A DNA stretch of 64,000 nucleotides, from NCBI GenBank assembly GCA_012845835.1, contig JABAKD010000030.1, positions 10,019,805 through 10,083,804 on the forward strand, in the 5' to 3' direction. The notes beneath the pieces were generated by a model, which saw only the letters and a program-made list of their open reading frames with translations, had not been told where the DNA came from and ran no database searches. The stretch comes from Undaria pinnatifida (taxonomy: Eukaryota; Sar; Phaeophyceae; Laminariales; Alariaceae). The first letter of the stretch is position 1, and each line of letters opens with the position of its first letter. Shown in pieces: positions 11,200-22,281 of the stretch. The position numbers were made by a program, and so were the translations under genes.

Positions 11200-11392
11200 T
11201 CCCCCCCCCCCCCCCCCCCCCCCCCCGCTGCCTCCTGTTCAAACGCCCCACCTAAAATCAAAATATGCCAGGGTAATAAACACTACCAGGCAGTTGATAT
11301 CACCTTACTATATTTCTGGTCATCCATGCCGTAACTCCATGAATCATCCCCCCCCCCCTCCCCCACCCGGCCTTCCCCCCCGTTTTCATTCA
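11200..11392 (-). repeat. Fragment of the poly-G repeat family between two LTRs
   Basis: The segment starts with a C26 run (11201-11226). On the minus strand it matches the unit at about 62975-63080 (ATGGATG, CAGAAA, TATCAACTGC, GTGTTTATTAC and GTGGGGCGTTTG occur in the same order). It also has a second C-rich run near 11348-11365. This shows that an LTR and the poly-G repeat have been inserted into each other. Confidence 0.7.
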
Positions 11393-11838
11393 TATTATGG
11401 ATATTGTGGTATATCCCAGCACGGTGGCAGCGAGGCTGTATCCCCAACGCTAGTCGGGTTGATGACACTGTACAGTGGACACCCTGGAAGACTCGAGTGC
11501 TTCCGTGTTGAGGAGAAGATGTAAAGATGTTGTAAACACTGGCGCTTATGTGGCCAACACACACAGACAAACCGCAGACTATGCAGGAGTCCAGAAGTTG
11601 GCTGGGTACTGGAGATGACCAGGATGGCTACGATGCTAGACAATCCGGAAGGATCCACACGAGAGAGTGAGCTACTCGTCAAGGCAACAGAGAATCCCAC
11701 AGAAGTAATTCCTCCACATATTCATTCGCACGTTACATACCAACCGACACATAACAGATCTACGATGATCTACGACGTACAAGTGCAGTGCTACTGAACA
11801 TTGACTCATACTGGCTATGTGCTAACATTTCCATAACA
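11393..11838 (-). repeat. LTR copy 3 of the minus-strand copia family
   Basis: It is 446 bp with ends identical in form to copies 1 and 2. Its outer flank CTCTC equals the outer flank of copy 1, which would make these two the LTR pair of one insertion. Its inner neighbour is poly-G repeat rather than a primer-binding site, which argues the other way. Confidence 0.82.
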
Positions 11839-11984
11839 CTCTCGGCGACAAGTGTCGCGTTGATTGCGAGATATTTAACGGGAGAGCAATAAACTGGGTG
11901 AGGGTCTCAGGCGACGAAATGCCGCATTGGTTGCGAGAAGATCAACGTGAGAGCAAAAGCCCTGAATGAGAGTCTCTGGCTAGT

Positions 11985-12062
11985 TGCAGCAGAGAGGCCT
12001 CATTGGCCCCAATCTATATATCAGATACTAATTTAGCTACGTTGCGGCGATGCTGCAACAGT
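11985..12062 (+). repeat. Short repeat outside the right end of the minus-strand copia element
   Basis: Partner of the copy at 3335-3400: GCAGAGAGGCCTCATT, then ATACTAATTTAGCTACGT, with about eight extra bases between the blocks. Confidence 0.55.
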
Positions 12063-12124
12063 ACAATGACGCAAAAGCATCTTTCGAATTGCAATGCTCG
12101 TATTAATCTGACACCAAGGCTTTT

Positions 12125-12520
12125 CACGGTGCGGAACCGAACGCGGTGCAGCTTTTATTTTCGAAATCAGTTGGTGCAGTTCAATGCGGTTCTAATTTTA
12201 GGGATGCTACGGCGCTGGGGGGTTTTCGCTTTTCAAGAACCTTGCAGAGTGCGGTTGGGCGCGATCGAAACCGGTCAAAACCACACCTCAAAATACTTGA
12301 GTTGAAATGGCTCCGGGCTTTTTCGCGGATTTTATGTTTTTCAGAGTCGAACGGTTTGGTTCGGTGCGGATTTTTATTTTAAACCCATACGGTGCGGTTT
12401 GATGAGGATCTCATTTTTGAGAATCCGTCGGTGGGGGTCGGTGCGGTTTTGTAAAATGCAAAATCGTACTGTACGGTGCGATTCGGTAAAGCCGCACCCA
12501 GTCGCATCGAAGCCGCACCC
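12125..12520. repeat. GGTGCGG motif-biased tract
   Basis: GGTGCGG, GTGCGG and related GGTGCRG words recur about a dozen times. They are in one orientation over most of the tract and in the opposite orientation (CCGCACC) at its right end (about 12488-12522). AT-rich filler separates them. I could not find convincing terminal repeats or a target duplication. Its style resembles the MITE at 22.3-23.0 kb, so it may be a non-autonomous transposon, but that is inference. Confidence 0.5.
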
Positions 12521-12522
12521 CA

Positions 12523-14965
12523 CCATAAGAAAAAACATACCGGGAAAAGCCTTCATTAACTCATCAACATCATGGCATATTTTCTGTAGTTGTTTCTTGA
12601 GCATCTATTAATACTTAAGCACGGAACTTGGAGTTATCTGGAGAACACCTGCTTGGGGACTGCAGCAAATAACGGCTGCACCGAAACACCAATGTAGATT
12701 TGTCCAGCGTGTCATACATGCACACTCTCGTCGCTTACTGCACCACACTCATAAATGAAGGTCGCCCAGTACAGTGTATACCGTGTACCCAGTACCATTA
12801 CTGCGAGAATAAACCGTTCCCGATGCTCATGATACCCTGTTTTAAGGTGATGGATAACCCGCAGTCGCAGTATGCGCCACGAGTCAAATACTTGTACGGT
12901 GTCCTCCCTCGAAGAAGCGAACACGCGCAAATATGACGAAGACAGCGACACGGAGAACGCTATTAATAGTATCGGACATCGCCCGAAAAATCAAATAATT
13001 GTACCAAGTATACACTCCACGCCGGTGCTCTGCGAAATTCGCTACTGAGTGTTTCAAAAACCCTCTGCTAGATTTCCCGATAGTATTGATGACCCTTCGA
13101 GGACATGACAAACGATGTCTGAATGAAGACAAAAACATTAGTTCGAAAAAACGCGCCATCGGTGCAGAATGGGGTCCAGGTACTGGGGTATTCTAGAATG
13201 AATGCACGTTCATCGCCACAACAAGTTTTCTTCGCTTTGAATCGTTCTACCTTCTTGCGCTTCGTACACGTATGGCTTATCGGCCGGTTGTGCGCCAGAT
13301 CCTGTGTATTTAGTACCTGGCAGATGATTAATCGTGTTCCTGCTCGGCCCAACTAGAATACCAACCAAGTTGTGGCCACCGTCATAAGCTCCGAAACTGT
13401 TCATCTCTCATGCAGGGTGATTAATATGATTACCACCACTTTTCGCCTCACGGCTTCTACGAACCGGGCCATGGTAGAATCAACTCGTGTGCTAGCCCTT
13501 TGCAACACATTGCATGGTCTCCCACATGTGGCTCCCTTGACCGCCCTTTGCCAATAGGTGGCCACGCTGGTGCTTTCACGCGGGTTGCTGTATTCGGTTG
13601 AGGCTGATATATTTCCGCACCGCCAACGCTCGAGGCCGGCTCCGTGCTTCAACGGAAGGAAATTAAAGAGATGTAACATGTATGCATGTCCAGTAGTTAT
13701 GTGTTGAACGTAATCCGTAGGTGTGCCTCTCATACGTGACATACTCGTGTCGTGCGTATCTACAGAGTAGAGCTACCAAGGTCGTGATTATGTGTCTACT
13801 AACGTGAAGAGGGGTGCAACACTGACAGCGTGTTTTGTCTTAGCCCGGTACGTTCGAGGGAAGCATATTGTGTCGCAGTTCCTTCGAATCCCCTTATTCC
13901 GCCCATCCTTCGCCGTACGATCCCCTCCGACTCCCATGCATGCACGAAAGGTCTGTGTTATTCTCGAAGATGAAATCCGGCATATCATACACCAGGTAAC
14001 TGGTAAGGAATAGTGTTTTTGCTTGTCCAGGTCTCCAATGGGAATTAAATCTCCCAGATTAACGCAACCCGGGATGTCAAACTATCTGCCACAATGGTGG
14101 ACAGCTCTCCTGTTACGGATCAAAGCAATGCATCTGCTCTACTGTCGAAAAACGTCCACACAGGGTAGGCCATACCTGAAGCACAGCCTACAGGTCGAGC
14201 GACACTCCCGCCGTTAAAATAAATCCCAACAAGAATTAACAAATCAAATGCGTTAGTTTAGAACACCTACCTAGAACATCGTTCGCTCGATATCAGCTGA
14301 CCAATCGCTTGTCCAAGATCCTGTTCTCCACTGGTCGGCCTCGTGATGGAACGAAGCTCGGAAGCAATTGCACATGGCTACGCCATGCCAGACAATCTAC
14401 GGTCGTTCTGGGAAAACAGCATGATGTACTTCGCCAACGAACGGAAAACTTTACCCTCCCTTTGAGCTGCCACGCTTTTAATGGCAGGGACCATAATTAA
14501 ATATATAAATCCATTAATGGTACAGTCGCTCCTTGTGAATGTCCCTTGCCTTTGCCACGTTATTTCGTACTAAATATTATGGGTTTTAGTATGTACGTCC
14601 TTCGGTGACAGAAAATGGAAACTGCATCATCACATGTGCATGAAGGTTTTCGTGTACCGTGTCTAGCAACACGCAGTTGACCAAGAAGCACAGGTGGTGA
14701 AAAATGCTATGTGAAAGTTATTGCCTGGTCCTCCCAAACAAAAACGACTGTGTAAGCCTCGTATTGTAGATTATTTGAACGTCTTCCTTCCTTCGGGAAT
14801 TGCTGCTGTGTACGTTAGGTTCGCGTCTAAATGCCGCGATGTCCAGACGTTTAGTCCCATTTCTTATGGTTGGAATAAGCCACACGATTGCATCACCCCG
14901 CCCCCTCCCTTCTGTCGCTTGCACTGCCGATGCGTCAGAAGATTATAGGAGACTTCTACAAGCAA
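12523..14965. other. No gene recognised
   Basis: Only short open frames without motifs on either strand. I see no tRNA or rRNA and no clear repeat structure. Confidence 0.55.
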
Positions 14966-15075
14966 ATGAAAGCTTTACTTAGCTTGTATCTAGAGGCCAC
15001 AAGCCCGCAAGATGCGGTCGATGAAAGCTTTACTTAGCTTGTATCTAGAGGCCACAAGCCCGCAAGATGCGGTCG
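14966..15075 (+). repeat. Perfect 55-bp tandem duplication
   Basis: Two identical 55-bp units starting ATGAAAGCTTTAC and ending GATGCGGTCG lie head to tail at 14966-15020 and 15021-15075. The identity suggests a recent duplication. Confidence 0.92.
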
Positions 15076-17670
15076 ATTTTCACAAGCCAACAGAGTTCCT
15101 CCTAGTGTGTACGAGGATACACTAACCCGTCGCTCGGTTGTCTAGCGGTTTTAATGCCGAAGACCTTGAAAAGCTACCACCCAGCCCAAGGCTAGGTATT
15201 ATAGCATAATGCGGGTCCCAATTTTCACTGTCCCGAGTGTGGGCGGCTCAAAAATGAAGCCTAAAAAATGTTTTGATGGCACAGCGTAATAAACAGTCCA
15301 TGGCGTCGATAGCGGCACATATCGCGAAACTGACAAGCCCAAACAAAAATAGTAGCCCCTCTTGCAAGTGGCTCTGAGTCACTGGAATAAATCAGCCATG
15401 AACGTGGCCCCCCTATCGTAGCCCGTCTCGAAAGGGATGCGTAGTCAGCGGTTAAATGACAAGGCAATCCACAAAAGAGTACGCCACACCCCCACCCTTC
15501 CTACCGTACTCTTGGTCGTGACATTATCTAAAAGCACGAACGGTTTCAACGGGCCACAAGCTCCAAATAGTTTTGGGGCGGCGGCGAAAATGGTCTACCC
15601 TCTATGACCGCGACTCATTTTGGGGCACCGTTGCCTGATTGCGCTGTGGTACCTTTCTTCGTGCAATTGTTTCACCACTGAGGCCAGATTCTGTGCAGGA
15701 TACTTTCACATGTACGGGTGTCTTACCTGATGGTTTGGGTCGAGCGGCGTAACTCCCCAGGCTACATCGTCAGATTGTCAAAACACCTAAAACAACTTGG
15801 AACATCCCAGTTAACCAAGAACAGGCGCCAACTTTGCGTAACGACACACTGAATGAGTCCCGCAGATTACATGTACGCAGCAAGGCTTACATGAGACCTC
15901 CGCGCGAAGCGTAACAAGCGGCGGGGATATGTTGCAGCCCCCGGTAGGGAGCCCAGGGGGGCCGGAGGGGAACCGGAGTTGCTGCCCATGGTGGGCCCCA
16001 TGCGGTGAAGGGGTCGCCGAAGGTTTAGTTTCTCGATAGATCTCGTGATATATATAGTCTATGCACCCGACAACCTCGTCACAATATTCGTTCAGCCGCT
16101 TCCCAAACCTCGAAAGGTCGTGCGTCAGGATGTCTTGGGGTGCCGCGCACACCTACTGACAAGCATAAGTATTCAGATATCGTAGCGATGTTACGATCAG
16201 GATCATGTGCTATGGTGATGTGCAGCATGAGCTTAGCTGGGCATTGTTTTTGTAGTGACGTGCGAAACCGAAGATATGGCAGGCTGCAAATCCGATCCGT
16301 TAGTTGCGCCAGCGCAGCATTGCGCCAGCGCAGCATCGCAACAGTCAAGGGTTGCCCTGACTATGCGTGATTAACGACGTTTGAGAGTCGACAAGCACGA
16401 AATACACAAAGAAAATGCATCGTGTTTTCACTGTGTTTTGAAGTCGCACGAAAGAGCCTGGATTGTGCTTGCGACCAAGCTGCAAGGAAACGATGTATTG
16501 TAGTATCATACTCTACCATACCCCCATTTTCACCATCGGGCTTGAGCCACTTTCACGAGTGACTCTGAACCTCACTAACAAGAATAACTTCATTCACGCG
16601 ATTTGCTTGGCGCAGCGTATCTAACCATTCCATTGCGAGTTCATGTGTCGCAACATCAAATAATCACCAAAGCTTAAGACCGTGCATTGGAACAGGGGGG
16701 TCACTCACGCGAGTGACTCCGAGCCACTGCAAAAATGGTGTATCAAAAAGGTCCCCCCTACCGTAGGTTTGGTCTTACCGCTAGTTACAGCATTTGATAT
16801 ATACTTGAATATCGTATAGTAGATGACAGCGGTATGGGCAGCTGTCGCCAAAGACAATAAGCAGGTGGCAGACGATGGGGTACGGCACGCTGATCATCTT
16901 CAACTTCGCCCTCCATATACCTGAAGTAGTTGCATCCGGAACCCAGTGTGAGTTTCGCCCCGACAGTTCGGTTGGGAGTTGCTATCTGCTTTGTTGCTAT
17001 CTGATTTGTTGCTGTCTGTCTGCTTTGTTTTGCATTTCGTTTTGTCTTCTTTCGGTATTCCCTTTTTAGTCTTTTTTTCATGGGCACCTCTTGTCGCTTT
17101 TCGCCTCGATGCATTAATTATTTAGTTTTTCCTTTTCCATGTTTTTCTGTTGTAGGTCTCCCCCAGGCAAGTTGTCTGGCGTGCTGGCGTATGTATGTGC
17201 TACTTTTTTTCGTATGCAATGTGTTTGGTATTGTGTGGCCAACCCCCCTTATTGCTGTAACAGATATACGTGTCTCGTAGTGTGTGACCACAGATATTTT
17301 CTCTAGGATGAGGCATGGGCACTTGGTGTGCTGGATGTCAATGAGTGGATTGACAATTCCTTGCTAAGAACACGCAGAGAGAGTGTTGCGATGCTGTTTT
17401 GGACTTATGCGCGATAACATAGATAGGTGGCTCTTACTATCCTTAATGTTGGTTTTTTACTCTTTACAAAAGCCAGATACAGCTTTGAAGGCGTACAACT
17501 ACAAAACGCAAGGCAGGCACACGAGAAACCAAGTTTTGTACTTCAGGCGTTCCCAGTGGTCTATTGAATAGTGGTAAACCGTGTGAAAAAGTTTCGCGAG
17601 TTCGAGCCCCTCAGACGATTTTTTCCAGTTCTCATGTTAACGTGCAGGCAGCGCGTACGATAGCCCGTGT
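15076..17670. other. No gene recognised; one pair of degenerate direct repeats
   Basis: A block of about 57 bp at 15364-15421 (GTGGCTCTGAGTCACTG ... CCCCCCTATCGTAG) recurs in direct orientation at about 16705-16763 (GTGACTCCGAGCCACTG ... CCCCCCTACCGTAG), with a related inverted piece near 16530-16580. A 16-bp unit TTGCGCCAGCGCAGCA is doubled near 16305-16336. No open frame is convincing. Confidence 0.5.
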
Positions 17671-17840
17671 ATGCACAATTCGACGCGGGTCGATGAGGGA
17701 AGAAAGCGCTTCAGTATTCTCGTGACACAAACGAAAGCATGCATCGTAGTGGGGATGGGGGGGTGGTACCTGGTATGTGACCCGGATCTGAGTTACGATA
17801 AAGGGACAGGGAGGTGGCGAAAACATTCCAAATCAAAACC
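17671..17840 (+). repeat. Dispersed repeat (CAATTCGACGCG ... GACCCGGATCTGA)
   Basis: The block ACAATTCGACGCGGGTCGA, then ATTCTCG, GCATG and a G run, then TGACCCGGATCTGAGTTACG, has diverged relatives at about 24903-25060, 52120-52225 and 54820-54890 (the last two show only the second half). It has no coding potential that I recognise. Confidence 0.55.
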
Positions 17841-18149
17841 CGCATGCTTATGTAGGCGGGGGGTGGGGGCAGCAACAGTACAGTTACAAATTATATATTT
17901 GAAAAATCAAGAAAATGATAAACATCCCGGTACGGTAGTGTTCGTTGCCGGTGAAGGAAATACTGCTCCATAGAGTCTAGGTAAGTGTGTGTTAAAGTAC
18001 TCATGCGCTAGGCAGGCGTGCATCCTGCTTTCGCGCGCAAGACAACGCTTGCCTTGATAAAGATTTTATTGCATGCAAGCATCGGCTAAACGGCAGCAAT
18101 GCAAGAGGTGCGGAAAACAGAGCATATGCGAGGGACATCGTGTAAATAT

Positions 18150-18771
18150 GAAAATTGTATGTATATACATCACGAGGGCTTGGGGAGTTTGCCTACGCCA
18201 AAGACGGGGGAAGGCGAGACTTTCCTTAAATATGTTCAAGCTGCGGTGAACGCGATGGGGCGAAGGATTAAGGTAGCGACTAGCGGTAGGATTTGGGCTA
18301 TCCGCATCAGGCGGTACGGCCTACGGCAGAGGGTTCTCAGGAGCATCCGCCATTGAACTTCGTAGACGTCACAAGTTCGAGGGTGTCGAGAGGGCCGTGG
18401 TTGTCGCGTATGACACCGCCTCTTTCGTGACCAGGGGTCGATGCCCAGGCCCGGCGAAAAATATCCGGCGGGAAGTTGCAAAGAGGGTTGGAATTGTGCC
18501 AGGGCGTGGTGGAAGAGTACGCAGTGTAGAGTTCAGGTAGATGGACGAGGACTACACCTCCAAGCTGTGCTCGAAGTGCAACGAAGTGCTCGAGCCGATG
18601 CGAGAGCAGCGCAACAAACCGACCCAAGCCGAACGCCGTTGTCTCACAACGAGCTGTGTAGTATGCATGTGGCATTATGATGTCAACTCTTGTCGCAACA
18701 CCTTCGCTGTTTTCGCCCAAGAGAACTCGCGCCGGGGTCAGAGACCCAATAAGCTCACGCACAGATACTAA
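18150..18771 (+). pseudogene. Fanzor/TnpB-like RuvC nuclease remnant (C-terminal part)
   Basis: From about 18301 one frame runs to a TAA at 18771 with a single in-frame TAG at 18538-18540. Before the stop it encodes RRRHKFEGVERAVVVAY and GRCPGPAKNIRREVAKRVG. After it comes MDEDYTSKLCSKCNEVLEP, a spacer, then SCVVCMWHYDVNSCRN. The Asp-Glu-x-Tyr-Thr-Ser before a first CxxC, a second CxxC, and Asp-Val-Asn followed by Arg-Asn match the RuvC-II Glu, zinc ribbon and RuvC-III Asp region of TnpB and eukaryotic Fanzor nucleases, which are RNA-guided DNA endonucleases. A weaker upstream segment in another frame (FLKYVQAAVNAMGRRIKVAT, about 18216-18275) may be part of the same protein. The N-terminal half with the RuvC-I Asp was not found. 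I saw no guide-RNA element or transposon ends. The copy is inactive. Confidence 0.72.
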
Positions 18772-21589
18772 CAGGACACAAGCGCACATTAGACAAATTC
18801 GGTCGTAGCATGACACACTAGTTCAGTGTGCAATGAACGTGGAAGAAGTGCTCGAATGGCCAGAAGGACCAGGGTAGGAGTGGTTTTGTACTTCTCTCAA
18901 TTAATAGTTCGTTACATTGCGTGGAACTCTACTAAATAGGTCCTACGTGTGAGGACCTGCTTAGTGTGTGTTGTCTTCACATTAAACCGTTGTTTCTACC
19001 CAACGACGTCAGTACACCCGGTGTCCATACTGATTCTGCATCCTAGTGATACAAATTATGTGGTCACAGACTGTGAAACAGAGTAAACCAAACAGTCGCA
19101 AGTCATCAAGGTAAAGCAAGTAAAATGCTAGCGTACCGGGTACGAGAGAACACAACAAAGGAAGCCAGACCATGAAAAAAGTAGAAACTTCACGACGTAG
19201 GCTCTCTGATTCCCAGCCCGGTGCATGCCTTCATTTCTTATATCTGGGTTCAGCCGTCCCAGCCTATCCCAACCCCGACACTCTCGTCCTCGCTGTCGGG
19301 GCATTTGCTTACCTACGCGATGCCCAGCCCCTTCTCTCTCCAAGCTGCACCCTTTACGCTCCCCGCTGTGGCGATGTTCCTCCTCTGCTTTTGGAACAAC
19401 CTCCTCGGCATCGGGGTTGAAAACAAAATTCATCACCACCACCCCACGCAGACAACCCACCAAGCTGCGCGGGTTCCTCTCTATTGAGGCTGGGACTCAT
19501 ATGGCCACCGGTGGACCGTAGTAGGTCCCGATGGACCCCGATCCACCCCGAGATCGGGGCAGGCCAAGGCGAGGTGGGTACTTGTACCACGGTAATAGTA
19601 GTGTGTTATCAACAGTAGATATGGTAACTCGTGATCGATCTTCGATAATGAAAATAAGAGAAATGGGCAAGGTCGCAACATCAAGATCCAAGAAGATCGC
19701 AAAGATCATAAGAAGCTCGCACTACAAAAGCTCGGAAACAAAATAACGGGATTCGTGCAGCGTGTGGTGCGTAGAAAACGTGCATGCGCGCAAGGAAGTA
19801 CTGGTGGAGGCGAGGCCAGACATACTCAGGGTGACCTGCATGCAAGCGCAGGCAGAAGAAGGGAGCAAGAAAAGTTGCCGCGAAAAGAAAAACAGAGCAA
19901 AAGCTAACGCACGCAGAATTACGAAACTATTGGCTACTGTAGCATAGTTTGTCCGAGCCACTCAAGGTCAGAAGCGGTATGGACCTTAGAGAAGTTTGAT
20001 TATTAATAGTATGAACAGACACGGTCAACCATTTTGGTTGAAGCCGGGTAAAGTCTAAAACTACTGGGGGCTGAAGCACTGTAGATTCGCGTGTGCTGCG
20101 ACATGAAGGAGCCTGATCTTCGAAAGAATGACTCGCGCACGCATACGAGAACACACCAGCTCAGCAGCAGCACTCGCAGGCGCCCAAGGCGGCGATACCA
20201 ACCGCTGACCCGGCGAGGGCATCGGTACGTGAGTGGCGGCCACAATCTGTCCATCTGCCCAACAGGAGCCACGAAAAGGGGTTCTTTGAAGCCAGTCTAC
20301 CATTTAAACATCCTGCAGAACAATGAAGTTTTAGCATCGAAATAAAGCTCAGAGCGCACCAAATGAGGGATTCGGGCAGGCTACCACGCCGTGCCCGAAA
20401 GAGACTCACAACGCCAAGAAAGCGCTTAGGATTGAACAAAGGTGATTGAAGCCTGGCAAAGGCTGCAACAAAATATCCAAAGGTGAAATCGACACACGAC
20501 GCGTATGAAAATACGTGGAAGTGTGGTGTTTTTCCCCATCCGCCGGAGGATAAAAAGAAAACAAAAAAAACAAAAAAAAAACAAAGGTGATCGCAGCAGA
20601 GAAAGACAACAAAAAATAGAGACTCAAACGTTCGATAGTATGGCTCACAGGTGAAGGCTTCCAGAGAAGAACAACAAGACAAAAGGGCGGGAAGAACATC
20701 GACGCAGGGGCTCCTACTCAACGAAGGCAAGTCTGTGCCGATGGATGCCATACGTGAAGGGAGGGGTGTAGAGGGAGGGACGCTCCTTCTTGGTTATTTG
20801 TCCTACGTTTCTTCTTTTCTCCGGGATCTCGCTGTCGAGCTTGCGAGTGGACAGCTGTGGGAAACTCAAGATTCAGTTGAGCATCCCCTGTGTCCGTTAC
20901 ATTCCGTAACGCCTCTCGGAAACATCTCGTGCCTGAAGATGCTAGTGGTACCAAACCTCATGTGATATTGAGCTGCTGCATAGCACAAAGGAGGAGCTGG
21001 CACAACGACAACCGCTCAAACCGGAACTGCGTCGTGTCGGAGCATTCGTAGGAGGGTATGTGTGATTTGCCGCATCGCACGCCGCGACACATTTCGCTTC
21101 AGGTGATAAAACATGTGGGTGCCTCGTTCGAAAATACTTGGGGAACAGGCGCTCCAAGAAAGGGTCACCTGAGTATCGACATATATATAGATACAAAATT
21201 ATCGATTGAAATAAGTGTTTCATCGGAAATTCGGTTGTTCAGCTGCGCTCACACTGTAGCATCGTAGCATCTGATCATCATAGTAACATCGTCACCATAA
21301 CAATGGCCTTGGACCTTGGATACGTGCTTTGCTTGTCATGTGTGACTGTGGCTATGCACGACACTTCAAGGCATGTTAACGCACGTCTTTTCGAGGTTCG
21401 GGCGTACCCTCCTTGGTGGGAAGCGGCTTCCAGGGGCTCTCGGGCGGCCCCTGCCCCTGCAGGGGGGAACGAGACGCCCCCTGCCCGTACAAACAAATTC
21501 CCCGCGCAGGGCTGGTTCGGACAGTCGCCACACAACATTGAAACAACCATAACAACAACAAATAATAAATTGAACTAAGCTCTGGCCCC
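18772..21589. other. No gene recognised
   Basis: Short frames only. A hairpin at 20371-20399 has 8-bp arms TTCGGGCA/TGCCCGAA whose loop is exactly GGCTACCACGCC plus one base, the motif repeated at 1.8-2.0 kb. A/T-rich and poly-A stretches lie at 20530-20590. Confidence 0.5.
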
Positions 21590-21847
21590 ACTGCCTTGGC
21601 CTTGAAAAGCCGGTAATTCCCTAATTTAGGTAGGAAATTGGCCGTTTTTACGTATGATAGGATGGCGTTTTATATTCGGGGTAGTCAGGAGACGGAGAGA
21701 GTCTTGCCTCCCGTCCCATCTTCGATTATGGTGGAAATAATGAAGGCCGCTTCTCTCCTGCTTTGAGCTACGAAAGTGAGTAACACCGGGGACATGCCCC
21801 CTTGGTCGATCTATAGGGATACTCTTTCTCACCCCTTGCAACATGAC
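21590..21847 (+). repeat. Diverged copy of the 269-bp LTR-like repeat
   Basis: From GGCCTTGAAAAGCCGGTAAT to about 21847 it parallels 44366-44625 along its length (TTTTATATTCGGGGTAGTCA, AGCTACGAAAGTGAGTAACA and CCGGGGACATG are shared). Its left end is eroded. No internal element sequence is attached, so it is best read as a solo LTR or dispersed repeat. Confidence 0.75.
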
Positions 21848-21884
21848 AAATGGCGCCTTCGTGCAGAACTGTAGCAGTGCCTCT

Positions 21885-22002
21885 TTTTTTGGGGGGGTGG
21901 GGAAAATGGGTTTTCTCCACCACCAACCAGGAAACTCAAAATCACCAGCGTTTTTTTAATTAGGTGCACAACGACGTTGGGCATCTTTAGTATTGTCAAC
22001 GA
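21885..22002 (-). repeat. Inverted copy of the tail of the poly-G repeat
   Basis: On the minus strand it parallels 28015-28130, sharing GATGCCCAACGTCGTTG, TGCACCTAAT and AAACGCTGGTGA in the same order. Confidence 0.7.
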
Positions 22003-22273
22003 AAAACAATGATCTGTTGAATTACTGCCAGAAAATCATTTTTTCCTATTCTATAGGAAACGAAATCACTAATTTCCTACACAGGAAAAAAAGTGAAGTT
22101 CGGATTCACCCATGTGACACGGCCATATTGTTCTCGCTTGGCTCTCTCCGTATTTGCAAGGAGAAAAAAAAGTCGAAAATATTTTTTTTTGAACGAGGAG
22201 TAGGGATTATTTGCAAAATTTTACCAATCGGAACCAACCTTACTAATATCTAGTAATTTATTTCGAGGGGTCC

Positions 22274-22281
22274 AAATTTTC
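22274..22281. repeat. Left target-site duplication AAATTTTC of the MITE
   Basis: Identical to 23022-23029 on the other side of the element. Confidence 0.9.

Larger units (their letters stand above)
3605..11843 (-). mobile_element. Composite minus-strand Ty1/copia retrotransposon, degenerate
   Basis: An internal coding region in the order Gag, protease, integrase, RT-RNase H (copia order) runs from 9150 down to 4253. Copies of a 446-bp LTR lie at 3610-4055 (left) and at 10754-11199 and 11393-11838 (right), all in the same orientation. The pentamer CTCTC occurs immediately outside the left LTR (3605-3609) and outside the right-most LTR (11839-11843), a candidate target-site duplication, although it is low complexity. 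The space between the Gag start and the right LTRs is about 1.6 kb and contains a piece of another copia integrase, so later insertions or rearrangements have occurred. The coding region carries at least four frame-breaking stops, at least three frameshifts and two altered catalytic residues, so the element is dead. Confidence 0.85.

Noticed and set aside
17540-17625. tRNA-like string with GAGTTCGAGCCCCTC followed by a T run
   Set aside because: The presumed 3' acceptor arm has no matching 5' arm and the T stem does not pair, so it is not a tRNA gene.
20161-20751. 196-codon minus-strand frame with many Phe/Val/Leu residues
   Set aside because: Its hydrophobic part is the complement of an A-rich tract (20530-20590) and no family or start context supports it.
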